Notes: generated from the letters alone by a model not told the origin. 64,000 nt of DNA from Glycocaulis alkaliphilus (GCF_004000605.1 NZ_CP018911.1:1798001-1862000), one strand, 5' to 3'. Numbered from the stretch's first letter, positions 10,824-20,194 are shown. Made by a program: numbers and translations.

Positions 10824-11255
10824 CTACCGGCCCGGCTCGTCGTCAGAGGCAGCAGGTGCGTCCTCGGCCTCACCCTCGAACGGTGCAGGCACCTCAGCGG
10901 GCTCTTCAGGCGTTTCGGCGGCAGGCGTCTCGTCCGCCGGCACAGGCTCGCCCTCATCGTCGAAGTCGAAGGGCAACGGTCCGCGCTCTTCCTGGGTGCC
11001 GATACGGTCGATGACCGATTGCCCGGAACGATCAATGGTCGACAAGGCCGCCAGCGCGATGGAGTTTGCCATGAACACGGCGCCGAGAATCATTGTGGTG
11101 CGCGTCAGAAGATTGGCTGCGCTCCGGCCTGACATCATGCCGCCAGGGCCACCGCCGCCAATACCAAGGGCACCGCCCTCGGAACGCTGCATCAGAACGA
11201 CCGCCACCAGTGCAATCGCCACAAGAATCTGGATTATAAGCAGAATAGTGGTCAT
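10824..11255 (-). CDS. secG: Protein-export membrane protein SecG
   Basis: Small accessory subunit of the SecYEG translocon in the inner membrane. 143 residues. Two membrane segments (about 2-22 and 52-72) flank the conserved loop VVLMQRSEGGALGIGGG. The C-terminus (about 90-143) is an acidic Pro/Ala/Glu-rich tail, common in alphaproteobacterial SecG. ATG at 11255 starts MTTILLIIQI, the expected N-terminus, so the longer in-frame extension was rejected. It is followed at 7 bases by the MAPEG gene and then pyrG. Confidence 0.95.
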   Translation of the reverse strand: MTTILLIIQILVAIALVAVVLMQRSEGGALGIGGGGPGGMMSGRSAANLLTRTTMILGAVFMANSIALAALSTIDRSGQSVIDRIGTQEERGPLPFDFDDEGEPVPADETPAAETPEEPAEVPAPFEGEAEDAPAASDDEPGR

Positions 11256-11304
11256 GGAGCCTTGAAACGCCTTGTTTGCCGCAAGGCGCGAACCCGGCGG
11301 CGGA

Positions 11305-12309
11305 TCAACTTGCCGCGCGTTGTAGCTCAGCCTCTTTCGATTTGCCACTCTCCAACTGCCGCGCGGGCGCAAGCCTGCGGCGGAGGGCTTCCACTGTGGC
11401 CTCGATTTCCTTGACCGAGGTAGCGACTGAATCGCCACCTGCAAAGGCCGTCAGCACGCCCATGGCCAACTCCTTGATCAGGTTCAGATTGGCCATGGTA
11501 AACCCGCCCTCACCCAGAAGCTCCTCACAGACCTGATAAAGCGCGAATGCAATACGCGAGGCCTCGCCTGCGCTCTGCCGGGCCAGACGCAGCCGAAGCT
11601 CCTTGGCCGTGCGCGCCAGATCCTCCAGATCGAGTACCGCCACATTGCCTGAGCTCAGCTCGCGCAAGCCCACCTCTACGCCAACTGTCAGGCGCATGCA
11701 CAGGCGACGGATGCGCTCGGTCTCGACGGTGCGCCGCGCCTCCGCGATCCAGCGATTGGCCTCGTCGATAGCGCTTTCATCACCTTCGGTGACGACCTGC
11801 AGCGTATTGGGCGCGTCAACGCGGTTTCCTGCCCCGATCCCCCGGTCAATATCCTTGCGGCGGTCCGGTCCGATATAATCGCTGGTGACGACGAAGGGTT
11901 TGCGGGCTTTTACAAGCGTGCGAATGCGTTCTTCGACAAAGGCGGTCGAAAACGGGCGGATAATCACGTCATCAACACCGGAATCGATGGCCTGCTTCAT
12001 CACATGGCTGTCACGCACCCAGCTTGTGAAAGCGAACACCACAAACGGGTTGCGGCCCAGCTCGCCTGCGCGCACCGCACGCACGGCGCGCAGAAGCTCG
12101 TTCTCGTTATTGACCAGCTCGGCGATGATGAGGTCAGGCGAGGTGTCTTCCAGACGCCGCTTGAATTCGTTGATCGAGCCCAGGCAGCTGATCTCCCGGA
12201 ATCCGATCTCGTGCAACGCATAGCGCGTGTTGCGCAGATTGATCCCAACCGGATCGAACAGCAGCACCGAAGCGCGCCGATAATCGATATTCCTCATCGC
12301 ACCACCCAT
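11305..12309 (-). CDS. Response-regulator-like protein with degenerate receiver domain
   Basis: 334 residues. Residues about 13-135 have the receiver-domain pattern, but the phospho-acceptor position is Glu (E64 in DLIIAEL), the acidic pocket is reduced to FDP (D19), and the conserved Lys is Arg (R118 in IRPFS); the switch Thr (T95) is kept. A GPDRR motif (147-151) follows, often seen after alphaproteobacterial single-domain receivers. The C-terminal half (about 170-334) is helical with no recognised output domain. Start may be the ATG at 12309 or at 12297 (GGGTGGTGCG upstream). It lies between tpiA and secG. Function unknown; phosphorylation-independent signalling is my inference. Confidence 0.8.
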   Translation of the reverse strand: MGGAMRNIDYRRASVLLFDPVGINLRNTRYALHEIGFREISCLGSINEFKRRLEDTSPDLIIAELVNNENELLRAVRAVRAGELGRNPFVVFAFTSWVRDSHVMKQAIDSGVDDVIIRPFSTAFVEERIRTLVKARKPFVVTSDYIGPDRRKDIDRGIGAGNRVDAPNTLQVVTEGDESAIDEANRWIAEARRTVETERIRRLCMRLTVGVEVGLRELSSGNVAVLDLEDLARTAKELRLRLARQSAGEASRIAFALYQVCEELLGEGGFTMANLNLIKELAMGVLTAFAGGDSVATSVKEIEATVEALRRRLAPARQLESGKSKEAELQRAAS

Positions 12310-12372
12310 GGCAGGAGGTCTTGCTGCCTCCCCTGCTTGGGTGAACCTTGCCAGCGAAGTCTGAAAATCGCC

Positions 12373-13107
12373 TTACGAAGATAGGTTAACGAGGCGTGCA
12401 AAGACATGCGGGTCAAGGCTGGCGCCGCCCACCAGCGCGCCATCAATATCCGGGCAGGCCATCAGTGCCGCAACATTCTCCGGCTTCACCGAGCCGCCGT
12501 AAAGGATGCGCAGCCTGCCCGCGCCGTCACCGGGCCAGGCGGCGCGGATGGCTGCGTGCATCTCCTGGGCCTCGTCCGGACCGGCACTGCGCCCCGTTCC
12601 GATCGCCCAGACGGGTTCATAAGCAATAACCACATCGTCCGCGCTGGCTTCAGGCAAACTGCCGGCCAGCTGCGCCAGAACCGTTTCAATGGCGATGCCC
12701 GCCTCACGGTCTTTGAGTTGTTCGCCGATACAGATGATGGGCGTCAGCCCCTCGCGCAGCGCCGCCCCGGCCTTGCGGCGGACCAGATCATCGCCCTCGC
12801 CATGTCCGTCGCGGCGTTCGGAGTGGCCCACAATCACGTGGCTGCACCCCAGATCCTTGAGCATTCCGGCAGAAACATCGCCGGTATAGGCCCCGTCCGG
12901 CTCCGGCGAACAATCCTGTGCGCCCAGTGCGACTGGCGAGCCCGCGAACAGGCCTTGAAACAGGTGCAGCAAGGTCGCAGGCGGACACACCAGAATATCC
13001 GTCCCGTTCGCCGTTAGCGAATCCCGGAAACGCTGCGCCCAGGCCCCGTCGGCCACCCGGCCATTCATTTTCCAGTTGCCCGCGATCAGCGGGCGGCGAA
13101 TTGACAT
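12373..13107 (-). CDS. tpiA: Triosephosphate isomerase
   Basis: Interconverts dihydroxyacetone phosphate and glyceraldehyde 3-phosphate in the cytoplasm. 244 residues with N11/K13 (GNWKMN), catalytic H95 (VGHSERR) and E164 (AYEPVWAIGTG), and the phosphate-loop GGSVKP near the C-terminus. ATG at 13107. The gene diverges from the ppiD-like gene across a 179-base gap. Confidence 0.98.
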   Translation of the reverse strand: MSIRRPLIAGNWKMNGRVADGAWAQRFRDSLTANGTDILVCPPATLLHLFQGLFAGSPVALGAQDCSPEPDGAYTGDVSAGMLKDLGCSHVIVGHSERRDGHGEGDDLVRRKAGAALREGLTPIICIGEQLKDREAGIAIETVLAQLAGSLPEASADDVVIAYEPVWAIGTGRSAGPDEAQEMHAAIRAAWPGDGAGRLRILYGGSVKPENVAALMACPDIDGALVGGASLDPHVFARLVNLSS

Positions 13108-13286
13108 GATGGCTCAGTCCCCTGCGTCAATGACGTGCGAGCGATACCAGCCAGCCCCGCGCGGGGCAAACCCTGTTCGTTTCGCGCAGGCAGTAGCCTT
13201 GCCCGCCGCGCGCGCCACGGCTAGGGTCCGCCGCCTTGGCCAGCCAAGCCCGTTGCAGCCCTTCTTACTGGTGTTATCGAAGCTCC

Positions 13287-15176
13287 ATGCTCTCATCGAT
13301 CCGAAACCTCGCCCGCTCTCCGATTGCCGTTCTGGTCATCATTGTTCCAGTGGTCGCCGCCTTCGCCCTGTTTGGCATCAACGACATCTTCACCGGCACC
13401 GGAAACGCGGTCGCAACCGTCGGCTCCGAACGGGTCACACTCCAGGATGTCAGCCGGACCATGCAGCGCGAGGTGCGCCGTCTGCAGATGGAAAATCCGC
13501 GCATGACACAGCAGGAAGCGGACGCAGCGGGTCTTGGCGACAGCGTCATCAACCTGCTGGTTGCGCAGGCAGCGATCAGCGCGCAGGCCCGCGAGCTTGG
13601 CATCGCGGCAACCGACGAGCAGGTAGCAGAGATCATCCAGTCCGCACCGGCCTTCCAGAGCGTGTTTTCCAATCGCTTCGACCCGGCAGCCTATAATGAA
13701 TGGCTGCGCCAGGAAGGCTGGACGGCCAATACATTCGAGGCACAGCTGCGCGCCGATCTGCGCCGTCAGCAATTTATCGATGCCGCACTTACCGGCGCAA
13801 CGCCGCCAGCGCTTTTCAGCCAGCTGCGCGCCCGCTACCAGGGCGAAACCCGCACTATCCGGGCCCTGCTGATCCCGCCTGCCCTGGCAGGCGAAGTTGA
13901 AGCGCCCGACGATGAAACCCTGCAGGCCTTCATTGCGGAGAACGAAGCGTTCTTCACCCTGCCCGAACAGCGCCGGATCACGCTGGTGCGTCTCGACCCG
14001 CAGCTCGTGTCTGCCGATGTCGCTGTGGACGAAGCTGAACTGCGCGAGCTTTACGATATGCGCCTGGAAACAGGAGAGCTGTCCGAGGCGCCGCTGCGCA
14101 CCTTCCTGCAATGGGTCACGCCCGACCAGCAGACTGCCGAGAACATTGTCGAGCGGCTTGAGGCCGGCGAAAATCCGTCGGGCATCTCCGCAGCGACAGG
14201 TCTGGGTGATCCGGTTCGGCTGGAGGACGTGGAACAGTTTGCCGTCCCCGACCAGGTAATCGGACAGGCCGCGTTTGAAATGGCGCAGGGCGAAGCACGC
14301 GCCGTTCAGGGGCGTCTTGGCTGGCGGGCTGTCTATGTGCAGGCGGCCAACGACCCTGAAGTTCCGGACTTTGAGTCCATGGCGGATGAGCTGCGCACCG
14401 AGCTGGCCGGCGATGCTGCGGAATATCGGGTTCTTGATGCGCTTGCGGAATTCGAGGATCAGCGCGGACGCGGCGCGACGCTTGAGGAGGCTGCAGAAGC
14501 CGCCGGCATGCCGCTGGAACGCTTCGACTTCATGACCCCCGATGCATTTGAGATTTCTTCAGGTTCACCCCTGATGAGCCTCATCCGGGAGGAAGCCATC
14601 CTCCAAGCGGCCACCGCCACGCAGGAAGGCTTTGAATCCGACCTGACCGAATTTGGCGAAGGCGGCTATTTCATCCTGCGCGTCGACGCCGTTCGTCCCA
14701 GCGAGCTGGCACCGCTGGCCGATGTGCGCGAGCAGGCTGAAGCTTTCTGGCGCCTGCGCCAGATCGACGACCGGCTGCAGGAAACCGTCACGCAGGCGCT
14801 GTCGCGGGCCGAGGCCGGTGAAAGCCTTGACGCCATCGCGGCAAGCATTCCCGGTACCCGCGTTGAGGAAACCACCCTTTCACGCGGGCAGACAGCAGGT
14901 CCGTTCACGCAAGTCCTGGTGGGCGCAGCGTTCCGGGCCCGCGAAAACACCCCGTTCGAGGCACGCGCGGGCGATCAGCGCACGCGGGCAGTGGGCATTG
15001 TAACCGGCATTGCGCCGGGTTCGTCAGAACTCGACAGCACCACGCGCCGGGCCATCGCCGAAGGCTATGAGAACGATATCGTGATCGCGCTGGAGCGGGC
15101 CCTGCTGGACAATTATGATGTGCGGATCAACGCCCCGCTGCGCGACGCGGCGCTCGGCCGGTCCGACCCTGAATAG
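13287..15176 (+). CDS. ppiD: PpiD/SurA-type periplasmic peptidylprolyl isomerase chaperone
   Basis: Membrane-anchored periplasmic folding factor of 629 residues. A short cytoplasmic N-terminus (MLSSIRNLARSP) is followed by a single membrane segment (about 13-33), a SurA-N-like helical region (about 45-190), a weak parvulin-type PPIase domain (about 235-360) and a C-terminal helical region. ATG at 13287 was chosen because it puts the anchor where PpiD proteins have it; no Shine-Dalgarno is evident. The trpE start is only 9 bases downstream, so trpE is probably on the same transcript. Identity with PpiD is by architecture; catalytic activity is uncertain. Confidence 0.85.
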   Translation: MLSSIRNLARSPIAVLVIIVPVVAAFALFGINDIFTGTGNAVATVGSERVTLQDVSRTMQREVRRLQMENPRMTQQEADAAGLGDSVINLLVAQAAISAQARELGIAATDEQVAEIIQSAPAFQSVFSNRFDPAAYNEWLRQEGWTANTFEAQLRADLRRQQFIDAALTGATPPALFSQLRARYQGETRTIRALLIPPALAGEVEAPDDETLQAFIAENEAFFTLPEQRRITLVRLDPQLVSADVAVDEAELRELYDMRLETGELSEAPLRTFLQWVTPDQQTAENIVERLEAGENPSGISAATGLGDPVRLEDVEQFAVPDQVIGQAAFEMAQGEARAVQGRLGWRAVYVQAANDPEVPDFESMADELRTELAGDAAEYRVLDALAEFEDQRGRGATLEEAAEAAGMPLERFDFMTPDAFEISSGSPLMSLIREEAILQAATATQEGFESDLTEFGEGGYFILRVDAVRPSELAPLADVREQAEAFWRLRQIDDRLQETVTQALSRAEAGESLDAIAASIPGTRVEETTLSRGQTAGPFTQVLVGAAFRARENTPFEARAGDQRTRAVGIVTGIAPGSSELDSTTRRAIAEGYENDIVIALERALLDNYDVRINAPLRDAALGRSDPE

Positions 15177-15185
15177 GCAGCCCGT

Positions 15186-16688
15186 ATGATACCCGGTTCG
15201 CACGATGTCGACGCAGCCATTGCCCGCTGCGAGACAGAAGGCCATGTCCTGCTGACCGCGCAGCGCGTGGACGATCTGGAAAATCCGGTATCGGCCTACC
15301 TGAAACTGTCAGGGACGGCGCGTCATTCCTGCCTTCTGGAAAGCGTCGAAGGCGGTACCTATCGCGGCCGCTATTCGGCTATCGGCCTGGACCCTGACCT
15401 GATCTGGCAGAGCCGGAACGGCAAAGCTTATGTCGCGAAGGCCGAAGGCTTTGACGACGTGCCGGAACATTTTGCTGAAGACGGCCAGCCGCTGGAATCG
15501 CTCAAGCGCCTCATCGCAGAGTCTGCCCTGCATGTGCCCGGTGAGCTGGCACCGATAGCGGCAGGTCTTTTCGGTTATCTCGGCTATGACATGATCCGGG
15601 AGATCGAAAACCTGCCGGCAAATGCGCCGTCCGACCCGCTTGGAACCCCGGACGGATTTCTGATCCGGCCACGGGTAGTGGTGGTTTTCGATGCAGTACG
15701 TCAGGAAATTCTGGCCGCCGCCCCTGCCCGCCTCTCGCCAGGCATTTCCGCCCGTGAGGCCGTAGAGGCCGCCGCACGGCGCATAGGCGCGGTTTTTGAG
15801 CGGCTGGACACCGCTTCTCCCGTCCAGCGCCGTCAAGCCGCTTGTGAGCCGGCCCCCGAACCGCAAAGCAATATGGCGTCAGGGGCGTTCCACGCGAATG
15901 TGGACAAGGCCCGCAACTATATCCGTGCTGGTGATGCCTTCCAGATCGTGGCCAGCCAGCGCTTTTCAACGCCCTTCACGGCGCCTCCGTTTGCGCTTTA
16001 CCGCTCGCTTCGCCGGACCAACCCCTCGCCCTTCCTCTTCTTCTTCGATCTGGACGGTTTCGCGATTGCAGGTTCCAGCCCGGAAATCCTCGTCCGCCTG
16101 CGCAACGGCGTGGTCACCGTCCGCCCGATTGCAGGCACGCGGACACGCGGCGCAACGCCCGACGAGGACAACGCCAACGAAGCCGAGTTGCTGGCCGATC
16201 CCAAGGAGCGCGCCGAGCACCTCATGCTTCTGGACCTGGGGCGCAACGATGTCGGCCGGGTCGCCAGGCCGGGCAGTGTGCGCGTCACCGAGCGCGAGAT
16301 CGTCGAGCGCTATAGCCACGTCATGCATATCGTCTCCAATGTCGAAGGCGAGCTGAACGATGGCGAGGATGCCATATCGGCCCTGTTCGCCGGCTTCCCG
16401 GCAGGCACGGTCTCGGGCGCACCCAAAGTGCGCGCCATGGAGATCATTGACGAGCTGGAGCCGCACCGGCGGGGCATTTATGCAGGAGCTGTCGGCTATT
16501 TCGGCGCCGGCGGTGGCATGGATACCTGCATCGCGCTGAGAACAGCCATCATCAAGGACGGCGTCATGCATGTGCAGGCAGGCGCGGGCATCGTTCTGGA
16601 TTCCGACCCCGAGGCCGAGCGCATGGAAACCGTGAACAAGGCCAAGGCCCTGTTCCGCGCAGCAGAAGAGGCATGGCGTTTCGCTTAG
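15186..16688 (+). CDS. trpE: Anthranilate synthase component I
   Basis: Chorismate-binding subunit that makes anthranilate with TrpG; first step of tryptophan synthesis. 500 residues. The N-terminal domain has the LLES element (SCLLESVEGG) linked to tryptophan feedback inhibition. The C-terminal catalytic domain has PIAGTRTRGATPDED, LMLLDLGRNDVGRV, FPAGTVSGAPKVRAMEIIDE and a QAGAGIV signature. It overlaps the opposite-strand deacetylase gene by four bases at its 3' end. No leader peptide or attenuator is visible in front of it, since ppiD ends only 9 bases upstream. Confidence 0.97.
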   Translation: MIPGSHDVDAAIARCETEGHVLLTAQRVDDLENPVSAYLKLSGTARHSCLLESVEGGTYRGRYSAIGLDPDLIWQSRNGKAYVAKAEGFDDVPEHFAEDGQPLESLKRLIAESALHVPGELAPIAAGLFGYLGYDMIREIENLPANAPSDPLGTPDGFLIRPRVVVVFDAVRQEILAAAPARLSPGISAREAVEAAARRIGAVFERLDTASPVQRRQAACEPAPEPQSNMASGAFHANVDKARNYIRAGDAFQIVASQRFSTPFTAPPFALYRSLRRTNPSPFLFFFDLDGFAIAGSSPEILVRLRNGVVTVRPIAGTRTRGATPDEDNANEAELLADPKERAEHLMLLDLGRNDVGRVARPGSVRVTEREIVERYSHVMHIVSNVEGELNDGEDAISALFAGFPAGTVSGAPKVRAMEIIDELEPHRRGIYAGAVGYFGAGGGMDTCIALRTAIIKDGVMHVQAGAGIVLDSDPEAERMETVNKAKALFRAAEEAWRFA

Positions 16689-17593
16689 CTGGCCTGATGC
16701 CTGCCACGCGCTTCGGCAAGGCGCGAAACCGTGACGAGCTCCACCCCTGCCGCCTCGGCGCGCTCTGCCAGTCCTTCAAGGGCGGCCAGCGTCATGGCAT
16801 GCGGATGACCGATGGCAATGGCAGACCCGGTCGCAACAGCGCGGTCAAGCGCCTCGCCAATCGCCGCGTCAATCGCCTGAGGCGTGCGCACATGGTCCAG
16901 AAAGACATCCCGGCGCAGAGCCGTAAGTCCGGCCCCTGTAGCGACCGCGGCAGCAACGCTGCGCTGATGGGTGAGGGAATCGACAAAGATCAGGCCAGAG
17001 CCTTCCAGCGCGGCAAACACGCGTGCCATGGCTGCCCGGTCCGTTGTCATGGCGCTGCCCATATGGTTATTGAAGCCGGTAGCGCCCGGAACGCGCGACA
17101 ACGCCCACCCTGTCCGGCGGGCGATCTCTGCAATGTCGTGCGCGCGGATCAGCGCATTGGGTCCGGGATCAGCAAGGCCGACAGGCTCCATCGGCAGATG
17201 CAGGAATACTTCCAGCCCGGCAGCAGAAGCTGCATGCGCAATGTCCGGCGCGGCGTCAGCAAAGGGCAGGATGGAGAGTGTCAGGGGCAGGCCAGACGCT
17301 ACGAGCGCATCGGCCACCGCCACCTCCGGCCCTATGTCATCAATGATGACCGCCAGCATGGGCCGCACGCCGGACATGACGAATGTTTCTTCAGGCAGAA
17401 CAGGCATGGCAGCATCGGCCACAACCGGGAGGCTTTCCAGAACTGGCGCGGCTTCTCCCGGCGAAACAGCCTGGAGCGCGCCCTCCTCTGCCGCCTCACG
17501 GCTGCCCAGCTGAAACGCCAGACCGGCAAGCAGCAGCATCGCCGCGGCGGCTGCGCTGGCCATATGGATGACGCTGGTTGCGGGCGAGGACAT
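16685..17593 (-). CDS. Divergent polysaccharide deacetylase (YibQ/DUF610 family)
   Basis: 302 residues. The N-terminus (about 10-30) is a hydrophobic anchor or uncleaved signal (MASAAAAAMLLLAGLAF), so the rest is probably periplasmic. A linker reaches the deacetylase-like barrel (about 78-302) with MLAVIIDDIG, FLHLPMEP, NNHMGSAMT, FVDSLT and AIAIGHPHAMTL, the pattern of divergent polysaccharide deacetylases associated with EnvC/CtpA-type envelope proteins. The substrate is unknown. ATG at 17593 is preferred over an upstream TTG because it lies just before the hydrophobic segment. The gene lies antisense in the gap between trpE and trpG and separates the trp genes into two units. Confidence 0.88.
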   Translation of the reverse strand: MSSPATSVIHMASAAAAAMLLLAGLAFQLGSREAAEEGALQAVSPGEAAPVLESLPVVADAAMPVLPEETFVMSGVRPMLAVIIDDIGPEVAVADALVASGLPLTLSILPFADAAPDIAHAASAAGLEVFLHLPMEPVGLADPGPNALIRAHDIAEIARRTGWALSRVPGATGFNNHMGSAMTTDRAAMARVFAALEGSGLIFVDSLTHQRSVAAAVATGAGLTALRRDVFLDHVRTPQAIDAAIGEALDRAVATGSAIAIGHPHAMTLAALEGLAERAEAAGVELVTVSRLAEARGRHQAS

Positions 17594-17623
17594 GAAAATG
17601 ATGCATAAGGTGAGTCGCAAACA

Positions 17624-17652
17624 TTGGCGGCTCCTCAATGCCCGACTAGATT
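17624..17652 (+). promoter_or_regulatory. Candidate promoter for trpGDC
   Basis: -35 TTGGCG (17624-17629), 17-base spacer, -10 TAGATT (17647-17652), 35 bases before the trpG ATG. This would allow trpGDC to be expressed separately from ppiD-trpE. Sequence match only. Confidence 0.4.
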
Positions 17653-17686
17653 GCCTCTGCCGCGCCGCAATATGGACCTATCGGGC

Positions 17687-18277
17687 ATGCTGCTCATCAT
17701 CGACAATTACGACAGCTTCACCTTCAACCTGGTCCATTATTTCCAGGAGCTCGGCGCGCAGACCCGCGTGATCCGCAACGATGCCATGAGCGCGGCTGAG
17801 GCGCTGGGCCTCGGCGCAGAAGCCATCGTCCTGTCACCCGGCCCGTGCGACCCTGACCGCGCTGGCATCTGTCTGGACGTGCTGCGACAGGCGCCGGCCG
17901 GCCTGCCGGTCCTCGGCGTCTGCCTCGGTCATCAGGCGATGGGACAGGTCTATGGCGGCAAGGTGGTTCAGGCACGCGAGATCATGCACGGCAAGACCAG
18001 CCCGATCACGCATGACGCTACGGGCGTGTTTGCCGGCCTGCCCTCACCGTTTGAGGCGACGCGCTACCACTCGCTCGCCGTCGACCTGCCCGAGGGCAGC
18101 GAGCTGGTCGTCAACGCCCGCACCGCCGATGGCGAGATCATGGGCCTCCGGCACCGTTCCCGCCCTGTACATGGCGTCCAGTTCCACCCCGAATCGATTG
18201 CCTCCGAGCACGGCCATGCCCTTTTGAAGAATTTTCTGGCTGAAATCCCCCGCCAGTCCGGCAAGGCCGCCGCATGA
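17687..18277 (+). CDS. trpG: Anthranilate synthase component II (glutamine amidotransferase)
   Basis: Supplies ammonia from glutamine to TrpE. 196 residues, class I amidotransferase: [14 protein letters not shown] start, oxyanion loop SPGPCDP, nucleophile C79 in GVCLGHQA, and the His-Glu pair in [11 protein letters not shown] at 17687 gives the family-typical N-terminus; the in-frame ATG at 17672 is possible. Its stop overlaps the trpD start by four bases (ATGA). Confidence 0.96.
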   Translation: MLLIIDNYDSFTFNLVHYFQELGAQTRVIRNDAMSAAEALGLGAEAIVLSPGPCDPDRAGICLDVLRQAPAGLPVLGVCLGHQAMGQVYGGKVVQAREIMHGKTSPITHDATGVFAGLPSPFEATRYHSLAVDLPEGSELVVNARTADGEIMGLRHRSRPVHGVQFHPESIASEHGHALLKNFLAEIPRQSGKAAA

Positions 18278-19290
18278 GCCAGATGCGCCCGGCCATCTCC
18301 GCCCTTGCAGGCGGGAAACTGCCTGCGCCAGAGGCGCTGGAGGCGGCTTTTGATGCGCTGATGGATGGCGAAGCGGATCTGGCCGAGATTGGCGGCTTTC
18401 TTATTGGACTGGCCGCGATTGGCGAGGATCCGGGCGTGCTGGCCACCGGAGCGCGCGCCATGCGCGCGCGGATGAACACGGTGAAAGCTCCCGCCAATGC
18501 CATTGATACATGCGGAACCGGCGGCGACGCCCGGGGCACATGGAACATCTCCACCGCCGCCGCGCTGGTGGCTGCTGCTGCGGGCGCCGTGGTTGCCAAG
18601 CACGGCAACAAGGCTGCCTCGTCGAAATCCGGCTCTGCCGAAGTGCTCGATTCATCGGGTGTGAACCTGATGGCAACGCCTGAACAGATCGAACGGGCGC
18701 TGGACGAGGCCGGTGTCGCCTTCCTGTTCGCCCAGGCCCATCACGGCGCCGTGCGCCACGTGGCCCCTGCCCGCAAGACGCTGGGGGTGCGCACCGTGTT
18801 CAACCTGCTGGGTCCGCTATCAAACCCTGCGGGCACACGCCGCCAGCTTCTGGGTGTGTTCGACCAGCGCTGGCTTGTGCCCATGGCCGAGGCCTTGCGC
18901 GATCTGGGCGCCGAGCGTGCGTGGATCGTCCACGGCGAAGACGGTCTGGATGAGATCACCACAACCGGCGCCACCCATATCGCCAGCCTGGAGGCCGATG
19001 GCAGCGTGCGCGAGTTCACCGTCACGCCTGAAGATGCCGGATTGCCCCGCGCGAGCCTTGATGATCTCAAGGGCGGGGAACCGGCCGAGAATGCCGCCGC
19101 GCTGCACCGCCTGCTGGACGGCGAGCGTGGCGCATACCGCGACATTGTCCTGTTCAATGCCAGCGCGGCACTGGTGCTTGCGGGCAAGGCTGATGGCCTG
19201 AAAGACGGCGTGGCGCTGGCAGCAGCCGCCATTGATGACGGGCGGGCCGCCGGAACGCTCAATAAGCTTGTACATATTACAAACACCTGA
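18274..19290 (+). CDS. trpD: Anthranilate phosphoribosyltransferase
   Basis: Transfers the phosphoribosyl group of PRPP to anthranilate. 338 residues, normal length. The PRPP-binding glycine motif is [17 protein letters not shown], followed by [17 protein letters not shown] and the [10 protein letters not shown] segment. ATG overlaps the trpG stop. trpC begins 12 bases downstream. Confidence 0.97.
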   Translation: MSQMRPAISALAGGKLPAPEALEAAFDALMDGEADLAEIGGFLIGLAAIGEDPGVLATGARAMRARMNTVKAPANAIDTCGTGGDARGTWNISTAAALVAAAAGAVVAKHGNKAASSKSGSAEVLDSSGVNLMATPEQIERALDEAGVAFLFAQAHHGAVRHVAPARKTLGVRTVFNLLGPLSNPAGTRRQLLGVFDQRWLVPMAEALRDLGAERAWIVHGEDGLDEITTTGATHIASLEADGSVREFTVTPEDAGLPRASLDDLKGGEPAENAAALHRLLDGERGAYRDIVLFNASAALVLAGKADGLKDGVALAAAAIDDGRAAGTLNKLVHITNT

Positions 19291-19302
19291 GGAGCGCCCG
19301 CG

Positions 19303-20097
19303 ATGAGCGACACGCTGGAGCGTATTGGCATCTACAAGCGCGCGGAGACCGCGCGCCGCAAGGCAGCTCTCAGCTATGCCGACATCTGCGCAAAGGCGCG
19401 CGCTGCCTCACCTGTGCGCGGTTTTTTCAGGCAGCTGCAAACCCGGCAAGCCGCCGACGGACTGGCGCTGATTGCGGAGATCAAGAAGGCAAGCCCCTCC
19501 AAAGGCCTGATCCGCGCCGACTTTGACCCTCCCGCGCTCGCCCGCGCCTATGAGGACGGGGGCGCAGCCTGCCTCTCCATCCTCACTGACACGGAAAGCT
19601 TTGAAGGAGCCGACAGCCATCTTGTCGAGGCGCGCGCCGCCGTCTCCCTGCCCGTATTGCGCAAGGACTTCCTCTATGACCCCTGGCAGGTCGTAGAGGC
19701 CCGCGCTCTGGGCGCAGACTGCATTCTGGTCATCATGGCAGCCGTGGACGACACGCTGGCCGCCGATCTGGTGGCCGAGGCTGCACGCTGGGACATGGAT
19801 GCCCTTATCGAGGTGCATGACCGGGCGGAGCTGGACCGGGCCCTCGCCCTGCCCTCGCCGCTCATTGGTATCAATAACCGCAATCTGCGCACCTTCGATG
19901 TGACGCTCGATACGTTCGAGGCGCTCAGCGCGCATGTCCCCGAGGACCGCTTTCTCGTCGCCGAGAGCGGCATTTTCTCCTTCGATGACGCTGAGCGGGT
20001 GCGTAAGTCCGGCGCCAAAGCGCTTCTGGTCGGCGAAAGCCTCATGCGCCAGAATGATGTAACGTCAGCGGTGAAAGACCTGATGAAGTTCGCGTGA
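19303..20097 (+). CDS. trpC: Indole-3-glycerol phosphate synthase
   Basis: Ring-closing enzyme of tryptophan synthesis, cytoplasmic TIM barrel, 264 residues. Signatures: [15 protein letters not shown] near residue 57, [26 protein letters not shown], and VAESGI plus ALLVGESLM in the phosphate-binding region. It is not fused to trpF. Last trp gene here; trpF, trpB and trpA are not in the window. Confidence 0.97.
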   Translation: MSDTLERIGIYKRAETARRKAALSYADICAKARAASPVRGFFRQLQTRQAADGLALIAEIKKASPSKGLIRADFDPPALARAYEDGGAACLSILTDTESFEGADSHLVEARAAVSLPVLRKDFLYDPWQVVEARALGADCILVIMAAVDDTLAADLVAEAARWDMDALIEVHDRAELDRALALPSPLIGINNRNLRTFDVTLDTFEALSAHVPEDRFLVAESGIFSFDDAERVRKSGAKALLVGESLMRQNDVTSAVKDLMKFA

Positions 20098-20126
20098 GAC
20101 CCCGTATTCCGCTTGACCAGCCGCCG

Positions 20127-20141
20127 GAACAGGCATAGAAC
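20127..20141 (+). promoter_or_regulatory. LexA (SOS) box in front of lexA
   Basis: GAAC-AGGCATA-GAAC, an exact match to the alphaproteobacterial direct-repeat SOS box GAAC-N7-GAAC. It lies 53 bases before the lexA ATG, as expected for autoregulation. Confidence 0.85.
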
Positions 20142-20194
20142 AAAACATGGCCTTTCTGGCTTTGTTCCCGCTGCGCCTGGAGATCAGACCCCTC

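Noticed and set aside
15177-15186. trp leader peptide or attenuator before trpE
   Set aside because: Only 9 bases lie between ppiD and trpE and no Trp-rich leader ORF is visible there or before trpG.
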